Part shown: one piece after another, positions 40,364 to 47,782 of the stretch
How the letters are laid out: each line of letters starts with the position of its first letter
How positions within the stretch are numbered: position 1 is the stretch's first letter
NCBI GenBank assembly: GCA_964036295.1
Contig: OZ038471.1
Location: forward strand, 6,818,001 to 6,882,000
DNA from: Plumapathes pennacea
Taxonomy: Eukaryota; Cnidaria; Anthozoa; Antipatharia; Myriopathidae
Direction of reading: 5' to 3'
Length of the DNA: 64,000 bases
Program-made: the position numbers and the translations under genes
Notes under the pieces: generated by a model
The model's input: only the letters and a program-made list of their open reading frames with translations
What the model was told of the DNA's origin: nothing
Database searches by the model: none

Positions 40364-43300
40364 ATTCTCTGTCACATGCGTGTTGGTTGCTGTCGTTTTC
40401 TTTTGACGTCCGGCATGGAAAGTGTGAATTCAGATTGTTTGAAAAATTCCCCATAGGGACTGTAGGAATGGTGTCAGCAATCACTTAATTGAAGTAAAGT
40501 TCACGGTATCTGTATGACTGAGTAGATATTTTGGAGTTTTACAATTGTCCGCTTAACACAGAGCCACCTGTACAGGTTTGACTATAGCCGTAGATGAAGA
40601 TGATAATGTTCTTGATAGTGATGTTGATCATGATGAGCAAGATAATGTTGTTGTTGATAATAGATTAAACTCATGATAGGATCATACTCACCACATATCG
40701 GTTCCAAGAGATAAACTGTCAAAGTTAACCGCTTCTGGTGCTGAAAGGACGACACACTATTAACACATGAACGTATCGATTCCTATGAAATACATCATCG
40801 AAAATTATGTCGGATGATTATAAAATCTGTAAACTAATGTAAAGAAGATACTAAACCAGGCCATTCAAATAGAGGGACGGATAGTATCACTTGACTGTTC
40901 GAGCGGTAGACATCTTCGGAGTCAAGTGCAGAGACATTGTCATAAAATGTCATAAAATAATCTTGGATATATATTCTTAGTCGCACTCAATAATTGCATT
41001 CACGTTCTGCTTCAGCGGGCTATTTAGTTGCTATATATACGCGTTAAAGTCAAGTCTTGGGGTGGTTTCACTTATATATGCCACCGATATACACGATTAT
41101 GCACATTAACAGAGAGGACTGTGTTTGCTCTTCTTAAGTTTTAACTGGTACAAGGCTAGATAAAAAAAAGCCAAGGAAACCAGTGCTCTATACTCTCCTT
41201 CCAGAGTCATGTCGGAACACCAAGTTCCAGAACTAATTCACAGCACCTGCCGACAGACCTTAACCCTTTCACTCCTGGGCCCGGTTGTTCAAACCTTGGT
41301 TTAGGTATCCCACGGTTAACCAAATTCTTTCTCTAATGCTTTTGCCGGCAAACTGCAGAGTTTCAACTTACCCATGAACTCTGGCGTCCCTTTTAGTCCT
41401 TTGAGTTTCTGTCCCGGTACAAGCACTTGCGCCAGTCCGAAATCAATCAGCTTAATATCCCAACTGTCTTTACTGACGCACACGATGTTCTCCGGCTGAC
41501 GAGAGATCCAACAGATGTCCATTATATAATATAGTCGCATGTTATCAAAAAGTGACAGAAACAGATTCACGCACTCTTTCGACAAGCATCAGCATGACTT
41601 CTTTAATGAACCACTGATGCAATAACGCCGGCACACAGATATTAGGAAGGACGGGTCACGAATTGTACTAAATTTAGGCATTTTAAGGCCCGTTTCGAAC
41701 GTAGCGCCACTGCTGTGCCTAACGCAACGCAAATTAGGTCAAACAACGGATTTTGCATTGCACTTGCATTGAGCTCGGCACGGCAGTAGCGCGACAGTTA
41801 AAACGGGCCTAACCATTACGATTTTAGTCTTTAAATTGCCAGGTAGAATCCTATACATGCAATTCGAGTAGTTCTACTGTTAAATATAGTGTTATATATA
41901 CATATATCGGTACATTGAACGGTACAGCTTTGTAGTACCATAGGAAACGCACAGTAGACACTACTTTAACATGGACATATATGCAGACAAACTTGTAGCA
42001 TATTTTTTAGTACCTTGAGGTCAAGATGCACGATGTTTTTCTTGTGCATATGCTGTAGTCCTTGAAGCAACTGGTGCATATAGTAAGCTCCTTCTTTCTC
42101 TGTTAGGCAGTCGTTCTCGGCCACGCGTTCAAAGAGCTCTCCCCCCGATATACTGAGAATTAAACAAATCGTGGGTCAGCATCAATGTACGAGTGCACTG
42201 CAGAAACCCCCATCCCCCCCCCTCCCCCCCCCCCCTCTCTCTTTCTCTCTCTTTTCTCGTGTGCCCTTTTTATTCATTCATTCATTCATTCTCATTTTTC
42301 CTTTTCATTCCCAAAAACGAATTGGATTCAGCCTCGGAAACGAACTCCTCTGGAACTGGTAGATGCATGTGTGGCCACTCAAATATGAGAGCTCTCAGTG
42401 AGTGAGTACATTGCTAAGTCGGTGTTCATATTGCTATCGAGTGGAGTACAGTTTAACTTTAATCTGGGCACATACACACATGACACTGGAAGGGATAAAA
42501 TATCTGAATAGAACCTCCAGTGAGAGAAATCACTACGAGACACACAAAAAACGACAAATCAAATGCACGGCACCGTGGTAATAAGTCGTGCATCTCAGGG
42601 CTTTGGGCGTCACTTACAAATCCATGATCATGACCACGTCCCTGGGGGAGTCGAAGCCATCTACCAATCCCACAAGCCTCTTGTGGTGCAGCTTGCTCAT
42701 AATATCAATCTCCTTCATGACGTCATCACGGGTGCAGATGCTGGAGAGCTTGATGTACTTTGCGGCGTAGATCGTGTTGGTGGACTTTTCTGTCACTTTC
42801 TTCACGACTCCGAACTTCCCTCTGAAATGAGACAGGGGAATAACGTTTTCATGGCGTATTAATATCAATCAAATACGAAAAGTGTAAAATTGGAACTGAT
42901 GGAAAATGTACAATTACCTTGACTATTTGTTTGGGTTCAACATTGTCTTCATCTATCCTACAGTATTTGTTGAAAATTTCGAAGAGACCCTCAGCAGTGT
43001 TTCTGTCACCAATCTCAGGAGATGGGCTGCTGTCAATATCTTTTTATTTATGAATTATAACTTATCTCTCAGCCCTAAGTGTCTTACCGTCAGAGTAACA
43101 ATTTTGCTTCAGCATTTATCCTAGCCCGCGGATACAGTCAAATCGGAACCGGAAGCCTGAGGATACAGTCGAACTGGAACCGGAAGCACCCCGATGGGAA
43201 ACTGCTGTATCCGCAGGCTAAATTTTATTCAGGATGCAAAATAGCAATAAATCGGAGAACCTACTTGCCGACCTCTCCGTGAACGATGTAGTGATCTTCA

Positions 43301-45366
43301 ACTTTAGATGTCTTGAGAGTTATAGGGGGCCTCGGCTCAAGCTCAAGGTTTTCGACATCTATAGATAAAGAAGTTAGTAGAATAAGTGAAGAGAAACAAG
43401 GAATGGATGGACAGATAGAGCAAGGATAGACCAGAAACCAACTCAACAAAGATGTAGACATGTATTTTAGAAGTTGGATCAGTAATCTGATAACACTAAA
43501 CGGACTTTAATCTGACAAAAGTAGGAAAAGAGTCGCGAATAAAGGCATGGTTGCAACAGCATTGGCGCGCTTCATCATGCAGGGAAATAATTGGTCTCCA
43601 GGGGACAATTCAATAAAGCATTTACAAGTGTATTAATTAAATTGTTGTATTAAAGTCGGATTAATTCGTCTGCATGTTAAGACTCATTTTAATCCAATAC
43701 CATGGCCAAAATATGTTACAGTTATTCAGGTGAAACTGGTATCTGTAATATTTTGCAGAGCTTTGCTTGATTAGAGTCCGTTTAGTGGTCTTTGAATAAT
43801 GGTCCAACTTGTAAAATAGCTTGTAAAACATTATATTAGCTTGGCCCAAGATCAGCAAAAGTTCAATAATAGCAAGAAAGCTAAGGAAATGAGAAGGCCA
43901 TGAAGTGAAAACTTTCAGAGCGAGGTTAAGTCGCTTCTGTACTCTTCCCATCTTCCTTTGCGCGTGCGTTCTGATTTAGACATTTTGATTGTCCGTATCA
44001 AATAAGAAAGCAATAAACGCCTACATTAACAAAGAGAACTTGGACAAAACCCAGAGGATGAGAACAGGGAGAACAAACAGAGGGTCATGAACTGCTGTGA
44101 TAGCGTTGTGCTGTCGCGTGATAATATCTTAAACCATGAATCAAAACATGAAATATTACACATTTTATTCATTCAAGCGTTGTTTTGCGGCCATTATTTA
44201 GGTATACAAAGAAATACAAACAGACAAAGGATGAAAACAAAGGCTCGTAGCGAGCTGCAAATTGTTTCAAAATTTTCCCACGCTATAGATATTAACGTAC
44301 GACACCTGTTCGTTGCATCTGTGTAAATATTGAGTACTCAGCAGCGATACTTTCCAGTCATGGTAAGTTTGTTGGAATGCGCTGTCTAAGATTTGAATGA
44401 AACGTGATAGTTTGGGCGGCCATTTTAGAAATCCACTTTTAAACGTCCAAAATAAATTGCTAAGGACAAAATGCAGATACATCTGAGTTTACTGAGAGCT
44501 GCTCGCATGTATATATATGCTGTAGCAATGGGTTTGGTATACAATTCTTGTTGAAATTAGGTGACAGTGAAGGGATCAAAGCATCCAGAGAACACTTCTT
44601 TAAATGAAATTGTAAATAACAAAGTTGTACCTGTATTGGTGACTTCTTCCTTCATTTCCTGATGCGGGGGACTCTGCAAGAATCACATAATTGTGTCTTA
44701 GTTAATAAATTCGCCTGCAGGTTTCTCTCCCACCGATTAACGTTTGCACTTCAATTACGAAAGCAATTAAATCATTTAATAGTAGTTCATTTGGCCGTAA
44801 ACCATTGATAAATCAGTTTTGTTAAAACTTGATTTCTGGCAAAAAGTTCTTGTGATAAATAGACGTCTTGGAGTACAACCGAATTGCTGTGTCACAAATT
44901 TAGATCAAGTTAGACGTGTCCTGTTCAATAATACTATTATGACCTACAAAAGCCCTTCGAACTAAAGAAAAAATCAACAAATCGAATAATAATAATAATA
45001 GTAGTAGCACTTTAGTTGTAAGTTGTTTACTCATTGCGTTATTGATAAAACAAGACAAACAGTGCTTTAAGAGAATGGATGTTGGGATATACTGAGAGTA
45101 TTAATCTAGAGCCATGCCATAGCTGAAAAACTCTTAATAACATTACTTAAACACACTGCAGTGAAGAGATCAGCACTTTTGCAAAGACGTATTTGGTATT
45201 CAGTACTAAACGATAGATTTAGGAGTAAACGAGATTCTACGCGGACCTAGCTTAACATATATGGAGTTGTAAACATTTACGCCGAGCATAACGACCCTGC
45301 AGAAACTACCCGTGCACGGTAATGTGTCAACACGCGAAAGCAACTAACCTCCAGAAAGGAAGACAT
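20307..45366 (-). CDS. Gene B: MLCK-type kinase / CaM segment / 3 Ig / second kinase / coiled coil / Death domain protein (33 exons)
   Basis: Exons in transcription order (high-low): 45366-45349, 44673-44631, 43358-43265, 42821-42618, 42152-42014, 41495-41372, 40740-40692, 40070-40044, 39735-39589, 39251-39206, 39063-38974, 38235-38049, 37700-37401, 36586-36287, 36039-35758, 35031-34911, 34629-34429, 33721-33589, 33342-33219, 32669-32621, 32470-32444, 32293-32144, 31712-31667, 31216-31138, 30537-29596, 29007-28625, 27857-25848, 25475-24894, 23515-23087, 22510-22422, 22183-22090, 21226-21040, 20614-20307. All introns are GT-AG and every junction keeps phase. The total is 8004 nt, 2667 residues plus TAA. 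Approximate residues: kinase 1 45-297, CaM-like segment 315-345, Ig 389-683, kinase 2 717-967, coiled coil 994-2560, Death 2568-2653. No signal peptide or membrane segment is seen, so it is probably a cytoplasmic kinase/scaffold. The start is the ATG of an 18-nt first coding exon preceded by a TATA box. Alternative: the two halves are separate genes, but the join from kinase 2 to the coil (31667 to 31216 to 30537) is phase-clean. Confidence 0.87.
21040..21226 (-). CDS. Gene B exon 32: end of coiled coil and Ser/Gly-rich linker
   Basis: 187-nt exon, residues ~2504-2566. It opens IRQMKLLMDKRAEQAEQ (coiled coil) and then becomes a Ser/Asp/Gly/Asn-rich linker (GSSLSLDSVSDESGDTPNAN), which probably frees the Death domain from the rod. 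Confidence 0.82.
22090..22510 (-). CDS. Gene B exons 30-31: short coiled-coil exons
   Basis: Exon 30 (22510-22422, 89 nt) encodes AELEQFQNQYQHKLQESLDE and on to RLR. Exon 31 (22183-22090, 94 nt) encodes KECMALQAELSEKH and on to ADLQNV. They join through a split Arg codon. Both continue the coiled coil. Confidence 0.82.
22665..22965 (+). repeat. Degenerate CAGT/CAAT tandem repeat in gene B intron
   Basis: Imperfect 4-bp units (CAGTCAGTCAATCAGT-like) over ~300 bp within the intron between exons 29 and 30. The ORF across it (NQSVSQSVNRS-like) is a repeat artefact. Confidence 0.85.
23087..23515 (-). CDS. Gene B exon 29: coiled coil
   Basis: 429-nt phase 0-0 exon, residues ~2300-2442, opening GIGDLSTASPETSGQQ and then heptad-rich to TARQREAHLL before GTTAGT. 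Confidence 0.85.
24894..25475 (-). CDS. Gene B exon 28: coiled coil with polar insert
   Basis: 582-nt phase 0-0 exon, residues ~2106-2299. It has two coiled-coil stretches (opening KLENLRKNSEMKKQG and closing ADLAEELGLARELV) separated by a polar, Ser/Thr/Pro-containing segment that is probably flexible. Confidence 0.85.
25848..27857 (-). CDS. Gene B exon 27: 2-kb coiled-coil exon
   Basis: The largest exon, 2010 nt and 670 residues, phase 0-0. The first ~110 residues are acidic and Ser-rich, probably disordered (starting ENQLPLQEDLVTF). The rest is long coiled coil interrupted near residue 180 by a short low-helix stretch. A segment with PCGFRVNAADISQGKNKAW late in the exon breaks the heptads and may be a hinge. 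Role inferred: oligomerisation or spacing between kinases and Death domain. Confidence 0.9.
28625..29007 (-). CDS. Gene B exon 26: coiled coil
   Basis: 383-nt exon, residues ~1308-1435, continuing the heptad pattern (GDLEGELSHLKERVSSLEEE). It joins the preceding exon through a split Gly codon and ends in phase 0 with VISQKK before GTAAGA. Confidence 0.85.
29385..29510. repeat. Small foldback in gene B intron
   Basis: ACAAACGAACGCAA (about 29436-29449) is inverted as TTGCGTTCGTTTG (about 29494-29506), with CAACATGGTG / CACCATAT flanking matches. A short imperfect inverted repeat, likely a MITE remnant. Confidence 0.5.
29596..30537 (-). CDS. Gene B exon 25: long coiled coil
   Basis: 942-nt exon, residues ~994-1307, almost entirely heptad-rich and rich in Glu, Lys, Leu, Gln and Arg with no stops (for example ELEKKLKKLLVQVNNLQ). 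Proline is almost absent after the first few residues. Predicted to form a long alpha-helical coiled coil for dimer or oligomer assembly. It resembles many unrelated coiled-coil proteins, so no specific homology is claimed. Confidence 0.88.
30664..30930 (+). repeat. Degenerate CAAGTCAACA tandem repeat in gene B intron
   Basis: Imperfect ~10-bp units (ACAAGTCAACACAAGTGAAT-like) just upstream, in transcription terms, of exon 25. Confidence 0.8.
31138..31216 (-). CDS. Gene B exon 24: linker from kinase 2 to coiled coil
   Basis: A 79-nt exon encodes a short polar linker starting GESSVDENSNMLINGQ. It receives phase 0 from the end of kinase 2 and passes phase 1 to the large coiled-coil exon. This exon is the key evidence that kinase 2 and the coiled-coil/Death half belong to one transcript. 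Confidence 0.78.
31667..35031 (-). CDS. Gene B kinase 2 (exons 16-23), atypical MLCK-type kinase
   Basis: Exon 16 is an acidic linker (VENSDLEIESDASEEETE) ending in the glycine loop. Visible motifs are EEVGRGRFGIV, ATP-binding lysine in CAKYIK (K745), helix C Glu in KKEVDTM, ARGGDLLSRL, catalytic loop HLDLKPQN (Asp833), IDFSLSRKF (DFS 853-855), GTAEYVGAPEVL, TDMWAVGVMGYMM, and KKRMTASECTEHPWIK. Lys, Glu and both Asp residues are kept, but the metal-binding DFG glycine is Ser and PEN is PQN, so activity may be reduced or altered. Exon lengths parallel kinase 1 (124, 49, 27 and 46 nt are identical), showing origin by internal duplication. No calmodulin-like segment follows. Confidence 0.9.
33419..33562 (+). 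repeat. GTT/GTC trinucleotide-rich microsatellite next to kinase 2 exon
   Basis: Mixed GTT, GTC and ATT triplets, ending 27 nt from the donor side of exon 18 (33589). Confidence 0.9.
33892..34131. mobile_element. MITE-like element, family 1, copy 2
   Basis: Left end GGCCCGATCGTTCAAAGCTG and right end TACTTTGAATAACCGGGCC are inverted, with the internal AATCCAGGATTAGCCTAATT like the element at 1950-2193. Lies in the intron between kinase 2 exons 17 and 18. Confidence 0.7.
34683..34850 (+). repeat. (GAT)n microsatellite in kinase 2 intron
   Basis: Two GATGAT runs (34683-34798 and 34810-34850) separated by AAGGTTATATATT. The long His/Met ORFs through it are artefacts. It lies upstream of exon 17 in the intron. 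Confidence 0.95.
35758..36039 (-). CDS. Gene B exon 15: Ig domain 3
   Basis: Third Ig exon, 282 nt, phase 1-1, opening EPPVFDKELNDVTIKEGETI, core CELEWFKNAVD, F strand DDTGEYCCVAQNKAG. It is slightly shorter than its two neighbours at the C-terminal linker. It joins to exon 16, an acidic linker that leads into kinase 2. Confidence 0.88.
36191..36237 (+). repeat. Purine/G-rich run in intron between Ig exons
   Basis: GGGGTGAGAGGGGAGGAG-type units ending in 19 G, about 50 bp from the donor of exon 14. Confidence 0.9.
36287..36586 (-). CDS. Gene B exon 14: Ig domain 2
   Basis: Second 300-nt phase 1-1 exon, close in sequence to the flanking Ig exons (opening DPPEFELELSDMTAHEGETV, core CKLEWFKDGVD, F strand DDTGEYCCVAEN). 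It has the same missing B-strand Cys and extra Cys before the Trp as domain 1, showing that these exons duplicated after the change. Intracellular scaffold or spacing role is inferred. Confidence 0.88.
36787..36985. mobile_element. MITE-like element (family 3, CCCTTTCACT ends)
   Basis: The left end CCCTTTCACTCCTGAGAGTG is inverted at the right end as CTCAGAAGTGAAAGGA. Related partial copies are seen at about 4690-4860, 46503-46685, 52895-53015 and 54118-54306 (shared GGGAGAATTTG, CAATTTTCTCC and AAGCCAAGTTCTCT segments). No coding capacity. Confidence 0.65.
37401..37700 (-). CDS. Gene B exon 13: Ig domain 1
   Basis: One 300-nt symmetric exon (phase 1 at both ends) encodes one intracellular Ig/I-set-like domain of about 95 residues, starting APVFLKDLEDVAVSIGNSVT. 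It carries the core Trp in CEIEWF and the F-strand motif DDDEGQYCCAAQN. The B-strand position that normally holds Cys is Val, and a Cys sits two residues before the Glu-Trp pair. Exon-per-domain structure fits expansion by exon duplication. In titin/MLCK-family proteins such domains usually tether or space the kinase. Confidence 0.88.
38049..39063 (-). CDS. Gene B exons 11-12: MLCK-like autoinhibitory / calmodulin-binding segment and linker
   Basis: Directly after kinase 1, exon 11 ends AKRRWQ and exon 12 begins KSVNALVAVRRLSSS. This matches the composition and order of the calmodulin-binding region of vertebrate smooth-muscle MLCK (a basic cluster, WQK, then a basic-hydrophobic run ending RRLSS/GRLSS). 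In that family the segment blocks the active site until Ca2+/calmodulin binds. The rest of exon 12 is a Ser/Pro/Lys linker leading to the Ig domains. Kinase 1 is therefore inferred to be Ca2+/calmodulin controlled. Confidence 0.82.
38474..38779. mobile_element. Composite foldback + MITE, copy 2 (family 2)
   Basis: Same structure as 19431-19722: hairpin 38474-38573 with the full loop (GATATTTACCGAGCCGTTTC), then the MITE with TAGTATATAC ends. Contains an extra direct repeat GTTTAATAGTTTAATAG. In the intron between exons 11 and 12 of gene B. Confidence 0.82.
39206..43358 (-). CDS. Gene B kinase 1 (exons 3-10), MLCK/titin-like Ser/Thr kinase
   Basis: A complete protein kinase fold is spread over exons 3-10. 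Visible motifs are the glycine loop VGKGKFGVV (residues ~50-58), the ATP-binding lysine in AAKYIK (K73), a Glu in KEIDIM as the helix C candidate, the catalytic loop HLDLKPEN (Asp164), IDFGLA (DFG 184-186), the activation segment GTPEFMGAPE, DMWGVGVIAYIL, and the C-lobe end ERNTVEESLAHAWMQ. HLDLK in place of HRDLK and the HAWM ending are typical of the myosin light chain kinase/titin/DAPK branch of the CAMK group. All core catalytic residues are present, so it is predicted active. The 27-nt exon at 40070-40044 is a microexon inside the C-lobe. Confidence 0.92.
40300..40365 (+). repeat. (TAAA)n microsatellite
   Basis: About 16 TAAA units in the intron before kinase 1 exon 8. Confidence 0.95.
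41278..41362. repeat. Half copy of family 1 element abutting a kinase 1 splice donor
   Basis: GGGCCCGGTTGTTCAAACCT, then AACCAAATTCTTTCTCTAA and GGCAAACTGCAGAGTTT match the left half of 33892-34131. The similarity stops about 10 nt from the edge of exon 6 (41372). Confidence 0.6.
41686..41810. mobile_element. 125-bp TIR element
   Basis: AGGCCCGTTTCGAACGTAGC at the left is inverted at the right as GCGACAGTTAAAACGGGCCT. The inner arms are also similar (CACTGCTGTGCC / GGCACGGCAGTAG). Small MITE in the kinase 1 intron. Confidence 0.7.
42206..42256 (+). repeat. Pyrimidine-rich C/CT run
   Basis: Poly-C blocks followed by CTCTCTTT, close to the acceptor of exon 5 (42152) but on its intron side. 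Confidence 0.9.
44631..45366 (-). CDS. Gene B exons 1-2: N-terminal leader
   Basis: Exon 1 (45366-45349) encodes only six residues, MSSFLE, and ends in phase 0 before GTTAGT. Exon 2 (44673-44631) encodes an acidic, Pro-containing stretch starting SPPHQEMKEE and ends in phase 1. Neither has a recognisable domain. An AG 15 nt before the ATG would let exon 1 act instead as a 33-nt internal microexon in the same frame, so the status of exon 1 as the true start is not certain. Confidence 0.6.
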
Positions 45367-45371
45367 CGTAT

Positions 45372-45461
45372 TCAATAAAATCTTTGGCCACCGAGAGAGA
45401 AACCTTGGGGCATAAGTCTTTGACGGCGCCCTTTCGGCCTTGTCATGCGTCCGTCTTTATA
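45372..45461 (-). promoter_or_regulatory. Putative TATA promoter and 5' leader of gene B
   Basis: On the minus strand TATAAAG lies at 45461-45455, 89 bases before the proposed ATG at 45366. A start site about 30 bases downstream of it (near 45430) would give a leader of roughly 65 nt. That leader would hold a 13-codon upstream ORF (ATG at 45413-45411, TGA ending at 45372) that stops 5 nt before the main ATG, which could lower translation. This is inference from motif spacing only. Confidence 0.4.
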
Positions 45462-46100
45462 GCAAGCTCACTGTGATACAGACTCGGGCACCTCCAGGGA
45501 CCGATTAGGGGTGTGTGTATTGTTTTGTTTAGAGTGAGAAGCCATGCAATCAAACAGTTGGACTCCAATCGATTAATTAAACTAAAGTAAAAAGTAAAAA
45601 GTAAAGTAAAGTATATCATTCTATTTTTCACGGTAAGTAATTTAGCATAGCTGGTGGGGCCGTGTTTAAACTGAACGTAAGTTTGTTAAGAACCCCAACT
45701 GGTCGGAGGCTAACCAGTTGGCGGTTTACACACGTGGTCTATTTACACTACTTTGGTCAAGGTCTTATGCCTGCGAGTGTTTTACTCAAAGAGCGCTTAT
45801 AAGAATATTGATCCAGAACCAATTCTATTGAGCCTTATAAATGTATTTAGGCTGTGAACTTTGTTTCATGATCAGGTCTTTTTAGTATATTTAATTTCTT
45901 AACACAACACTTGTCTATTAAACGCTTGAGCTAAAGCTGTTTCATTTATAGAGTGATGGAAAGTAAGACCAGTTGCAATTATCCTGTCTTTTAACGAGGT
46001 ATGCATTCATTGTTTCCTGCGGTTGTGCGCGAGGGTCCACTCATTCCGGGCTCTAATAGAGGTCAAGTTTCCTTTATGAGTGGGTCGATAGAAAATTAAT

Positions 46101-46281
46101 AAATTTCCAATGGTTTGCCGTGGTGTGGACTCTTATTTACCACGATTTACGTCATCACATGGTCAAAATGTTGTGGACTCACGAGGCGCTTTGCCGAGTG
46201 AGTCCGCAACTAATTTTGACCATGTGATGACGTAAATCGTGGTAAATAAGAGTCCACACCACGGCAAACCAGTGGAAATTT
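46101..46281. mobile_element. Near-perfect 181-bp foldback between genes A and B
   Basis: Arms 46101-46169 and 46213-46281 are 69 nt each with very few mismatches (AAATTTCCAATGGTTTGCCG at the left end). The loop itself folds again (GTTGTGGACTCAC / GTGAGTCCGCAAC), so nearly the whole element is a hairpin. An adjacent segment, 46286-46435, has its own TTTTACCACAACA / TGTTGTGGTAAAA ends. Confidence 0.88.
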
Positions 46282-47303
46282 GTTTTTTACCACAACATTT
46301 AGAAATATAGAGGAAACTTTCGTTGTATTTCGCTGGAAAACGTGACATGCTAGCGTCAGAATCGTTGTCTGGACTTTTATTTACCACGGTAAATCGACCA
46401 ATCAGAGAGCGAGAAACTAGTGTGTTGTGGTAAAATACCTCATCGCCAAGCTGCGAGTCAGTGAACATTATCACTACATTGAATGATGAATACCGAGGCT
46501 TGACCTTTCTACTCCTGAGAGTAATCAACTTCAATTTTCTACTTCAGTTTCTCATTAGAGATGTGCTGCTTGATAGTTCAATCAGACGAAAACTGATTCG
46601 TCTATAAATTCTCAGTATATCATTCATATATTTCACTCTTGAATGATTAGGAGAATTTGCATTTTGAGCACAGGGGTGAAGGCTTGCTACTCCTGGTCAT
46701 GCATATGTTGCTACCTGTACATCAGTTCACATATCTCGCACATTTTCTCAGTGTGACGCTCCGGATTCTCGGGTTAGCATTGTACCATCTGACACAGTGA
46801 ATTAGGTTTTGTCTTAGCACAAATAAGAAAAACGCTCTAAGGGTTTAAGTTTACAAGTGTACTCGCTTGCATCCCCTGTTCGTTCAGATGGTGTGCATTT
46901 TTGGTAACGAATGGAAATGAATCAGCCTCAATCTCGCGAATCAAAACCACATCGACAATGATCAGATCGTATTGGCACGCGATAATTGTCGAAAATAGAA
47001 ATAGATTAGAGCAACCCGATAAGATGTCAACTGTTCACTGCTTGCCTCGCATTATATCCTTGAGTGATCTCATATCGATCTATAAGCTATCTTGTGAGAA
47101 GATTCCTGATATAGTTAATGTGTTTGGACAGCGGTATTTTGGGCTTTGCGTGTTCGTATTAAAGTTGGACGATTAATCGCAATATTCATCGAACACCAGC
47201 AATTTAGAAAAAGGCATATCACTATCATCATATCAACAATGTTGACAGCATTAAGATTAGTGATTATCATTAACTAGTAATCATAAAATAGTACAAAACA
47301 AAA

Positions 47304-47782
47304 CTAACAAACCTCAGTGTTGTCCATAACGACTTTGACTTCTTCTTCAATACTCTCTAGTTCGTTCAAAACGGCTTCCACATTTTCCTTTTTGTCTTTG
47401 ACTTGGACTTCACTTCCGAGCTCGTTCTCTCTGGTGACCTCGAGTCGTTTGAGATTCTCTATCGCATCTTCCTTCTCGTTAATAAACTGTTCCAGTTCCA
47501 ATTGCAAGCTAATGTGTTTCTGCTGTAGTTTCCCTAAGTCTTCCCGGGCGTATTGCAATCTAACCTTCAAGTCTTCGTTTTCTTCGAGTAGTTTTTCTCG
47601 TCCACTTCGCAAGTCCTTGATTTGTTTGTTGAGTTCACTGCTTTCTTTCTCGAGTTGCAGAGCAATCAAAACCGTCGCCTTGTCTCTCTCTTCTATGGCG
47701 GTATCACGCGCTCGTAAGGCTTGTTTGTACAGCTCTTCTAGTTCACTGTTGCGTTCTTCGAGTTCTTGAAGCTTGTCGAGAC
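47304..47782 (-). CDS. Gene A final coiled-coil exon (terminal, or spliced on to gene B)
   Basis: Opens GLDKLQELEERNSELEELYK and is coiled coil throughout to VVMDNTE. It then either reads VC-stop (TAG at 47306-47304) or is cut at the donor GAG/GTTTGT (exon end 47313). The same donor sequence AAG/GTTTGT is used by the exon ending at 56622. If it is spliced, phase 0 fits gene B exon 2 at 44673. Confidence 0.78.
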
